Source: Galeruca laticollis (lineage: Eukaryota > Arthropoda > Insecta > Coleoptera > Chrysomelidae). From it: DNA of 64,000 nucleotides. Below are positions 55,963 through 64,000 of this stretch, in pieces (position 1 is the first letter of the stretch; every line of letters begins with the position of its first letter). Position numbers and translations under genes: made by a program. Under the pieces are notes generated by a model that saw only the letters and a program-made list of their open reading frames with translations, was not told the DNA's origin and did no database searches. The stretch is from NCBI GenBank assembly GCA_963921935.1, contig OY998176.1, forward strand, positions 52,105,813-52,169,812, given 5' to 3'.

Positions 55963-57560
55963 TTATTCAAAATCACTACTACTTCTTTTTCTTTTGTTGT
56001 TCATTATAAATTCCAAATATCTATTTAAAGATTTGATTGCCCTTTCCTTTTGTTCATAGTTATCCTTGTGCATCCTTTCCCTTTCTTTGTCTCTTTCTTC
56101 CATTTAATTTTGAAGATTACTCAAGATAAACCAATAGAACCAGTTTCATTTTTTTTTCTTCCTTGACATTATTTTGTTTAGAATTCAGATTACAGTCGCT
56201 ATTTTTTTCATCTGCAGAGACATCTTTTGATGAACTAGTAATTGCTATAGGTATAACATTGGGGTCATCTCCAAACAACTCTTCAAATTCATCAAAATAC
56301 TAAAAATGTATTTTTTTACTGCCTGTATTTCTATCACTCATGTTATCCTTTTTTTAAATATTGCGACTTTAAATTTTTAAACTTATTTTTACATTGTTCT
56401 GTAGACACGTTCTTGATTTCCATGGATATGTCTGCCTAAACTTTTTCATTGCGAATAGTGGTTGATTTGAATTTCTCAATATTTTTTATATACATCAATC
56501 AATCTTAATATATCATTTCGCGACCATTTACTACATCTTTCATCCTCTGCTTGAGTGAAATCCTACATAATACGAATTCATAATGCTTGCAATCAATGCA
56601 ACATTTCCAAAAAAGTATTTTGTGGATGCTTACTTACATTTAAATGATTTGAAGGAGATTCTATATCACATGATATAAGAGAATCTGCATCATTATGTAA
56701 AATGCCAAACACCCTTGACACTTCTGGTGCATCTGCATACAATAAGGATCCTTATAAAAATAAAGATTAAATAATTAAGCTAATTTCACAATGTACTAAA
56801 ATGTTTTTTTCTACGATCGTGCAAAAAGTGACTATTGTTTAAACTATGTACTGTGCCAAAAGTTTAACTTATTGTACTATAAATTCCAAAAATGAACACT
56901 ACCTAAAATTTTATGAAAATTACTATTTATAATACCAATATCCACAATAAAAAAAACGAATGCAGCGGGGATTGAACCAACTACCTACCCTTCCATATAT
57001 AAGTATATACATACGTTAACAGACTGATCCATGTCAAACTTATAAAAACAATACTAAGATAATATACAACATTATATAGACACCTACTACTTTTAAATGA
57101 CTTGTTTTTAATTTGTATTGATTATTTTATTTAAACTTACTTTTGTGAATAAATATTCTTGATCCAATGCTTCTGGATGAAACTTTGTAATTTAAAACAG
57201 CAACGCGATTTAGGGTAACTTGAAATGTCAATGTTACTTTTAATATTTATCATTGTTCTTAACATAGAATATGTTGTCCAAAGAGTTGTGAGCTTGTTTT
57301 TACTCGATATTTCATTCACATAAGCAGTGATAACATGTTCTGATATATTGTTAATTCCGTTTACCAGAGTACAATCCATGACCTTTTTGTAACAAAATTC
57401 ATATTTACTTTTTGATGTAATGATGTGTTACACGTCTCCTTTGCGGCTAAACGAATATCTGGTGGAGTAATATTCATTGATTCATCACTGGAATCATTAA
57501 TATTACTAATATTTTTCTTGGCAACTAAAGAAATATTTTGACAAGTTATCTTGACGTTAC
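55963..57560 (-). pseudogene. Multi-exon gene remnant: tyrosine-recombinase-like plus Myb/SANT-like parts
   Basis: Exon 57560-57141: SDESMNITPPDIRLAAKE, SKYEFCYKKVMDC, SEHVITAYVNEISSKNKLTT and LWTTYSMLRTMINIKSNIDI, the N-terminal core-binding region seen in Crypton/KIAA1958-like recombinases. Exon 56750-56638: ADAPEVSRVFGILHNDADSL. Exon 56562-55963: FTQAEDERCSKWSRNDILRL, VSTEQCKNKFKNLKSQYLKK, FDEFEELFGDDPNVIPIA, ERAIKSLNRYLEF, a Myb/SANT-like (trihelix) DNA-binding protein. Splice sites fit (GTAAGT, TTATAAG, GTAAGT, TATGTAG). Lesions: frameshifts near 57400 and 56485, TAG for a Trp codon near 56440. Whether both parts belonged to one gene is uncertain. Confidence 0.55.
56960..57040 (-). other. 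tRNA-like Pol III promoter sequence in an intron
   Basis: On the minus strand GGATCAGTCTGTTAACG resembles a tRNA D-arm/A box and GGTTCAATCCCCGCTGC a T-arm/B box about 35 bp on. No clear acceptor stem. A SINE head or dead tRNA is the likeliest reading. It lies in the first intron of the 55963-57560 remnant. Confidence 0.4.
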
Positions 57561-58829
57561 TTTTGAAATTGAAAAAAAGAAGAATTGACGGGTACTAAAT
57601 GAAATGCTGATTGATGGATTTCATATAGATTCTAGGATGTAAATGAAATCATATCCGTTCAGTTAACCGAAATGGCCTACATTTCCATTCTGTAAATTGT
57701 GCAGAAAATGGATAATATACATGTGGGTTTAGAAAAAAAATGTAAACAATCTCGTTGAATATTAATTTATTACTTGTAATTTTGAAAACATAACCCAAAC
57801 TTCTCAATCATGCAATATAAAATGCAAACCGCATGCGGGTCAGTTTCTACCGATGTGTCGACTGGGTTAAATGGTTGGACGATTGGTAAAATTTACCGCT
57901 AGCATATGATCGACCCGACTCGACTATTTACCAGATCTAAGCATCTGATCGCATAAAACGCGCTGCATCTGAATGCACCCTTACATTTGACATAACCAAA
58001 TGACATTTGTATTGTAACGTCAACTGACGCTGTTGTGAGGGACGATACAATTCGATGATTTTAGGAACGGTGCTCGAGAATATCATTTTTAGGAACTATT
58101 CGCAATTAGAGCATTCAGAGCCTTGCGTATGTATGACGTTGGGGACAACGTCAATAATAACGAGATTCAGGGCATCAGGGCGGATGAAATTTAATCATCG
58201 ACCACCACACCTGCAAGAAATGAATCACCGGTCGCGACATTGACTTTTTTACCGAAATATCGAAACCACACATGGCCAACGTTCAACTTTGAAAATATTT
58301 TTATAAAAGTTACAACTTTTATTTTTTAGAACTGAATATCTTTTTAATAAATATATGGAAAATTATCAATGATGCTGCAAAAGGAAGATCATACATGAAT
58401 TATATGGCAAATGTATGCATAATTTGCCCGTAGATAATATACTTTTTAACTAATTAAAAAAAATAGAATTGCGGGGAGAGGAAAAAGACGAACTTTTCGG
58501 TATAAGAGTGTCTGTCGTCTAGCGCAAAAATATTTAAAAGAGGGCGGAGTCGAGACGTGACATGGCGCGAGTGACGAGCAGTCACTCTTGATAAAAGAGC
58601 GCTACAATTTATTTTGTTTTTCATCATTTTAGATATCAAGTTCATCATTGCAATTTTGCGTATCGTACTTAGAGCAAGGATTGCAAATTCTTGTCGTAAC
58701 ATTTGCGTTATTATTCAATTATAGTCTGGCCACTTATGTGCGAGTGACATACTTAGCTTTATGTTCGATTCAAAAAATGTCTAGGAAAATATTTATCCTA
58801 TCAAACTAATCAAAAGGTTGATTTACAAC
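57561..58829. other. No gene recognised
   Basis: AT-rich with some GC-richer patches (57820-58000 and 58490-58620). Open frames of 62-82 codons here lack any recognisable domain. Confidence 0.4.
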
Positions 58830-59400
58830 ACTCCCGGCGAGCATACAGTCGATGATATAAGTAGTAATGAAAATGAACAAGATGCTAATTTCAGTAACAC
58901 ATAGCGGGTGACTTCTGGATCCATTCCTTATATTAAAGATCTATCAGAAAAGATCATTAAATAATTCATGGGGACCAATGTAAAAATTGCTCAAAGAACA
59001 ACCAAACCCTTGCAGTTTCTTTTTACTAAGTTAAAACAACTGGAGGATTCCCTGATGAAAACTAATGTAATATATAGTATCCCTTGTAAAAACTGCAAGA
59101 AAAGGTATGTAGGAATGACATCGCAAAACCTGAAATCACGGTGCGCTCAACATAAAGCGATGCAAAGTTCAAAAAACGAAAATATGCATTATCAGAACAT
59201 GTTATAGATAAGCTCCACCATGTGGACTTTGATAAAGTAGAGATTCTTGATGTAGAAACAAACTACAACAAAAGCAAGTTTTCAGAAATGTATCATATTA
59301 ATAATATTGAGGTACTAATGAATAGAAAGAGTCATTTAGTAAGATTTAAACATATTTATTACACTTTAATAATGTCCATATCAGAAACGAGGAGATTGAT
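58830..59400 (+). pseudogene. PLE GIY-YIG endonuclease fragment of a different subfamily
   Basis: KPLQFLFTKLKQLEDSL, then NVIYSIPCKNCKKRYVGMTS, QNLKSRCAQHKAMQ, and after a frameshift near 59190 ALSEHVIDKLHHVDFDKVEI and FSEMYHINNIEVLMNRKS. YSIPC..C...YVGMT..NLK.R...H is a GIY-YIG domain of the PLE type; the E(M)YHI block is its C-terminal end. The sequence is clearly different from PLE copies 1-3. Stops occur upstream of 58968. Confidence 0.75.
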
Positions 59401-60436
59401 TCTCAAATTGGTGTTTTGAGTTGATGTTTGACTGAGGTGACAGATCAGTCGAATCTTGACAATACAAACATTATTTAGTATTTCAATTTAAACAATTTTA
59501 CATTGTGGCTAATACAGCTCAGTTGCGAATGCAGGTGATTTCCATACAGTCGGGCCTCAACGTGAGAGGTTAGGTCCTATCCATGTTTAACAAATTACAG
59601 CTCTTACAATAATTTTCGTAACCAACATTATTATTTTATTGTTATATAATTATTATTCTTTTTCATAGCAATGATCATCAGACGAAAGTGGAGATCGTCA
59701 GTATTCGCGGGGGGTTTTGTCTGGCTTTTTTTTGTCTAACAATAGGAATGGGTTGACTGTTTGAGAATATCGAATGTGACAGGTATGAGTGTTCGCTGAC
59801 AGTTGGCTCAGTTCGTCATCCTCATTTTTTACATTTTGCAAGAGACAGGTGGCAGCTGTTAACAATAGTACTGATAAATTAAATAGTATACTTCTTCAAC
59901 ATTATCGTGATCGTGGGTGTGGACGTGGACATTGTTCTATTACTGTTTTTCTATAAAATTTTCACCAAGCATCAAAAAAACAGAACAAAATGTCAAAATT
60001 TTACTTCGACCTTTCAATCGCCCCCCGTAAACACTACCTACCGACTTTCAGTCGGTTTCACGTTGAAATAGACATTCAATAAAATCATTTCATTTCATTT
60101 CTTGTATACGTCTTTCGATTTTGAAAAACAGGAAAAAATCCTCTCATTACAATGTGTAGTTAAGGAAGTTAGTCGACTTAATTTTCTTTAGTGGATGAAA
60201 CTTTTCCTGGAATGTGTGAAATGTGGTTTACTTTGAAATCAACAATACTAGAATCACAGAGAATCAAAGAAGAGCATTTTCAAACGAAAGAGATTGTAGA
60301 AGAGACGAGTCTGACACGATACAAATAATAGAATGCCGAACAATGCGGCAGTAACGCCGGATTTTCAATGAATTACGAGTCGCGTAGAAAAAAATCATTG
60401 TATATTTGTTGGTATGAACATCTTCGCGAATTCATT
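59401..60436. other. Likely gypsy 5' region; primer-site-like string
   Basis: CGGGCCTCAACGTGAGAGG at about 59553 shares GCCTCAACGTG with the candidate primer-binding site at 4796. Downstream, 60240-60436 reads in pieces like the end of a Gag protein leading into a protease. No LTR can be delimited. A run of GGGG then T8 lies at about 59710-59735. Confidence 0.35.
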
Positions 60437-60651
60437 AAATTAAATGAAGATTTGGAAAGTGAAGAAACTACACGTCTCATATATATTAATGGTAATTATA
60501 AAGAAAAACCAATTATGATTATGATAGATACAGGTTCAGAAGCATCCTTAATAAAGGAAGAATTTTTATTAACAAATCCAGAACTAAACAAACGTATTAT
60601 AAAAATACCGAAAATTACATTGGTAGGTGCAAACAACAAAAAATTTATTTT

Positions 60652-60655
<4 letters not shown>
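60437..60655 (+). pseudogene. Retroviral-type aspartic protease fragment (gypsy)
   Basis: Reads ESEETTRLIYINGNYKEKP, IMIMIDTGSEASLIKEEFLL, NPELNKRIIKIPKITLVGAN. DTGSEASLI is the retropepsin active-site motif (DTG present), preceded by the usual beta-hairpin and followed by a VGAN turn. It continues a frame from 60368. An AT microsatellite begins right after the NNKKF codons, so the rest of pol is lost here. Confidence 0.7.

Positions 60656-60657
<2 letters not shown>

Positions 60658-60718
<61 letters not shown>
60658..60718. repeat. (AT)n microsatellite
   Basis: About 30 AT units, directly at the break of the protease fragment. Confidence 0.95.
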
Positions 60719-60721
<3 letters not shown>

Positions 60722-61316
60722 AGGTTAGGTTTATAATGAGTGGGTCAATGAGGCCCTCCACTGCGACTCGCGAGAATCTATTGTATATATATATGTAGGT
60801 CTGCCTTATATAAATCAATTTTCCAGAAAATTAAATTACATTTTTTTAATTATCTAAACCCAATATCAAAATTGCCATAAATCAAATAAGACGCTATCGC
60901 TGTTATCTAGTAAATTAAGAAAACAAAAATACTAAGGAATGAAATGTTATATACTTCATACCTTGATTGAACTGTCCAAGAATTTACATAGGAATGACAA
61001 AATAATATTTGGAAAACAGAATAAATGGCCATAAATAAACAACAAATCCATCAACACTTAGACAAACATATTAAAATGGAAATCATCAATTCGATTATAT
61101 ATAAGAAGTAAGAAATACAAAAAATTTATAAGAATTCCTATGGTACAACCACGTAAGACATGTTTTGAATTTATCAAGTTAAAATATACCTGCCAGTGTA
61201 TATATAACATAATGCATTTAGAAAATGTAAGATACTTTTTATGTATAAAAAAAGATTCCTCTATAATTTGCAACTACTCATTTCTAAATTTCAATGAGGA
61301 TTTCTCTTCTAGTGTT

Positions 61317-61400
61317 GTTAGAGTGAGAGTGCATAGGTGGCGTAACTTTCGCCGTCTTATTTCCATCATTGGATTTCAAAACGTATGCTAGCAACGCGTT
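61317..61400 (+). promoter_or_regulatory. Conserved U1 upstream promoter blocks
   Basis: GTTAGAGTGAGAGT (61317-61330), CATAGGTGGCGTAACTTTCG (from 61332) and ACGTATGCTAGCAACGCGTT (61381-61400) match the other U1 copy, while the text between them differs. Position relative to the RNA start (about -93 to -10) fits an insect snRNA promoter. Confidence 0.55.
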
Positions 61401-61409
61401 TAACAAATC

Positions 61410-61571
61410 ATACTTACCTGGCGTAGGGGTTACCGTGATCAACAAGGCGGTTCCCCCAGGGCGAGGCCTTTCCATTGCACTTCGGTCGGGCTGACCCCTG
61501 CGATTATCCCTAATGCGGATAACTCGGGCGTATTATTTTTGGTAGTCGGGACTGCGTACGCGCTGTCCCGG
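61410..61571 (+). ncRNA. U1: U1 spliceosomal snRNA gene
   Basis: 162 nt. ATACTTACCTG at the 5' end pairs with 5' splice sites. GTTACCGTGATCAACAAGGC, CCCCCAGGGCGAGGCCTTTC, CATTGCACTTCGG and GGCTGACCCCTGCGATTAT match conserved U1 stem-loops I-III. The Sm site is TTATTTTTGG and the 3' stem GGGACTGCG...CGCTGTCCC closes the RNA. It differs from the 45.2-kb copy at a few positions (AACAAGG/AATAAGG, CACTTCGG/CACTACGG, and before the Sm site). The 3' flank keeps TTTAAGAAAACAGTA, a plausible 3'-box region. Confidence 0.93.
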
Positions 61572-61720
61572 TGTTATAAAATTAAAACATAATATTTATT
61601 TAAGAAAACAGTAATGCTCGTTACGTATATCTATTATTATAGTGATGTCTTGCACATAGTAGAGTCGCTATTGGGAGCGCTCCATTTAGTTCGAAGTCAT
61701 TAGTCTAACTAGTTAAAAAA

Positions 61721-62023
61721 CAATTTAGATTGATCACTATTTTAAATGAAAAAATTATAGAAATTTTATAAAATTGACAATTGTTTCAGCTTACGCCAGT
61801 ATTCAAATCATCAATAATTATTGATGGCCAATAGGCAACACACCTTGTTCATTGTAAGTATAAATAAGAGGGAGGTATTCTGATACAATTTAATTAATTA
61901 ATGTTGTTAACGAAAACGTCGGCAGTATGTGCGTGTTTCAATATATTGGCTCTGATTTTCGTAACCAAAAGGCCTGTCTAATTTATTATTTGATTCTAAA
62001 ATATTGTGGATCATAAGTAGGCT

Positions 62024-62084
<61 letters not shown>

Positions 62085-62519
62085 TGGAGCAATGTTCTTG
62101 AAACATTATTATATATGAACTTTTCTTCTTTTCTTGGGAAAGATTCAGATTAAAAATATTTTGCATTTTCTTGAAATATCGCCTTAGGTATAAAGCTTTT
62201 TCAAAAGTTTTTAATAATTTAAAAGTAAAAATACATAACTTGTATGACACTGACAAATAATTGACATTAAAAGTGACATATAAAATAAATGTAATTATGA
62301 ATTGAAAAGAGTACATACCTTGACAAATATCTTTAATGCAATGTCTTTGCTTCTTCTTAATATCCTAATGTATAGAGTGTTGGAGAATCCCATTGGACAT
62401 ATATCAATTTTATTGTTAGTTTATTTTATTACTGTTTTAAATGAACTAACTGTTTCTAGCTAATTATACAATATATTATTTTATATAATTATGAGGACAT
62501 ATGTAAAAGCTTATGATAA
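61721..62519. other. Non-coding with an (AT)n microsatellite at 62031-62074
   Basis: About 22 AT units at 62031-62074. Frames around it are products of the repeat. No gene. Confidence 0.6.
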
Positions 62520-62860
62520 AGTTTGCCTCATTTCTCTATTCCTTTCTTGTCATTTAGTGCTTCAGGTTCATTCTTCATTGCAATCATTTCTCTAATTTGG
62601 AGCTTAGTAATATTTTGGTCTTTGAAAATAATTTTTGTGTTTTGAAAATCGAATTCATGCTTTTCATTTGTTTCATGCTGTTGATGCATTTTATGTGTAC
62701 TTATGACCATTTATTCTATTGTCTTAGTATTCCGTTATTTTTTCTTTGGACTATTAAGACAAGAAATAGAATATATCAAGCTAGATTGTTTTTTAATTGG
62801 GTTTTGGTTTTCAAAGATGTGAAGGTGATGTGCGGTAGTGTGACTTATGACATACTTAAA
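62520..62860 (-). pseudogene. PLE GIY-YIG C-terminal fragment, degraded
   Basis: Minus-strand reading: KKQSSLIYSISCL, a degraded gap with stops, then FDFQNTKIIFKDQNITKLQI, REMIAMKNEPEALNDKKGIE. F.F.NTKI......K...REMI.IK..P.A.N...D.E is the C-terminal end of PLE endonuclease proteins, and LIYSISC fits the GIY-YIG start. Most of the nuclease core is lost. It matches the subfamily at 58.8 kb better than PLE copies 1-3. Confidence 0.5.
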
Positions 62861-64000
62861 TATTTTGTTATTAAAGTATATATTTTAATTTTTCTGACAA
62901 ACCATTTGTATAAGGTGATGCTACATATTTTGAGGGGTATTTATTTTGATTTTTTATTACGAGGCAAACAGTGCATGTTCTTTTTCAAATATATCTCTTT
63001 GTAAGATGTCCAATAAAAAATGATGACTGTACAATTAAATGACTTCAAAAATAATCATAATAGATTACCAATATTCGAGAGCCCCTTCCAAAATATATAC
63101 GTATATATGAATAAGGTTCACTTGTTTGTGCTGTCAACTTACAAGTAAGTTCTTTATTATGAAGTTTGGAACTTTATTGTTTGTTATTCATATCTTATTC
63201 TCTTTTAGATTACTAGATTATACCTTGATGAGGTATGAAAGGATATTTTAAATTAAAAGAAGATAAAAAACTATTGAAATTTAAATAACTGGTTAAATAA
63301 AGATCCTATATCTACCACTTATCTTATGGAATGTGTTGTTGCGATCCAATAAGGGGAGTACTCTATACTATTATCAAAATTATCAGCAACCGAGTCACAC
63401 GTCTGGAATCCAGGTTTACTTCTTCGACTCAGACAGTGTCACTAACCAGAAGGTGCACAGAGGAACAGGAAAGAGATATTGTCCCAATGTGTAAACCAAA
63501 AGTGAAGCCAGAAATAGAAAAAAAAAACAGCAAAATTAGAAAAAGAAAAGGTCTATAAGGCAAACATTTACTTTAGTACATCATACGGTGTGGGAAAAGT
63601 GTGGAGTGAAGGATATATCATTTATTTTTAAACTTACCTAAGTAGACATGTGGCCTTAAAGTGGCTTTGGCTTAACCAAAGTTTATCTCAATAAATAAAT
63701 TTCAGATGGTATTTAAGATGCATATAAAATCCACATATATGGTACTTATTCAGTGGTACGTAAGTACATAAAAAAATCTTAAATATCTCTCAAATTTTAT
63801 AATTAAATCCACAAAATGTGATAAAGGTTTCAGCAAGTGCCACGTTATTCTAGAAGAAACCAAACCAAAAAATGTTACCCTTTCTTTTGGCAGACCACTT
63901 TGGGATTTTAACATTGGAAGATCATTTTGACAAATGTTTGTTTATCAAATCAAGAAGAAAAGAGGAAGAAATATAACCTTGGATTTTCGACGTGAATTAG
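62861..64000. other. No gene recognised; one short frame at 63331-63558
   Basis: A 75-codon frame at 63331-63558 reads VLYTIIKIISNRVTRLESRF, weakly like the LYKIITKIL.NRL motif of LINE reverse transcriptases, then turns charged. This is too short to call. The rest is AT-rich with no identified repeat. Confidence 0.3.

Larger units (their letters stand above)
60980..61720 (+). repeat. Inverted segmental duplication carrying U1 (copy 2)
   Basis: Matches 45060-45680 in reverse orientation over the upstream flank, promoter blocks, RNA and at least 130 bp downstream (GCGCTCCATTTAGTTCGAA matches CGCTCTATTTAGTTCGAA). The upstream flank of this copy has short insertions relative to the other. Confidence 0.85.

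Noticed and set aside
62597..63004. Plus-strand open frame of 135 codons, Phe/Leu-rich
   Set aside because: Overlaps the PLE C-terminal fragment on the other strand; composition reflects AT-rich DNA and no domain is visible.

Overview
The window looks like insect nuclear DNA: very AT-rich, spliceosomal introns, U1 snRNA genes, and almost no ordinary host genes. It is a graveyard of nested transposable elements. The mix (Penelope-like, DIRS-like, Ty3/gypsy, several LINE types, Tc1/mariner, hAT, MULE, P/THAP-like, tyrosine-recombinase-like) suits a large TE-rich insect genome such as a beetle or hemipteran; the species cannot be read from the sequence.

0-13 kb: a broken MULE-type transposase at the left edge; non-coding direct repeats (2.2-3.2 kb); a Ty3/gypsy element (gag 5.8-7.4 kb, broken pol 7.4-10.0 kb) that runs straight into a 5'-truncated LINE (10.0-11.5 kb) and then a 5'-truncated Penelope-like element (PLE, 11.6-12.9 kb). 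13-16.3 kb: a 174-bp satellite fragment, then a complete-looking DNA transposon (13570-16262) with 31-bp inverted repeats, ATAT target duplication, subterminal repeats and an uninterrupted two-exon 657-aa transposase-like gene. 17.5-20.5 kb: a THAP-domain element with CCCAGACAACAT ends packed with GAATATTC palindromes. 20.7-26.5 kb: three head-to-tail decayed copies of an unrecognised gene of roughly 600 codons.

27-38 kb: DIRS and LINE fragments, hAT and TA-type MITEs, an apparently intact mariner-type transposon with DD41D spacing (31809-33836), and a nested structure in which a second, dead mariner sits in the centre of a long foldback whose right arm holds more of the 174-bp satellite. 38-54 kb: the 5' half of a PLE, a 1.76-kb hAT element with perfect 8-bp target duplication, a broken gene with a PIN/FEN-like C-terminus, a U1 snRNA gene, a decayed relative of the 13.6-kb transposase, and a LINE split by a 1.05-kb insertion carrying an intronless fragment of a peroxisomal/mitochondrial carrier (SLC25A17-like) gene, followed by two PLE copies head to head. 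54-64 kb: a foldback element, a decayed multi-exon gene with tyrosine-recombinase-like and Myb/SANT-like parts, PLE and gypsy protease fragments, AT microsatellites, and a second U1 snRNA gene inside an inverted segmental duplication.

Only the two U1 snRNA genes, the 13.6-kb transposase, the 31.8-kb mariner transposase and the gypsy gag have long undamaged reading frames or RNA sequence; the other recognised genes carry stops, frameshifts or truncation.
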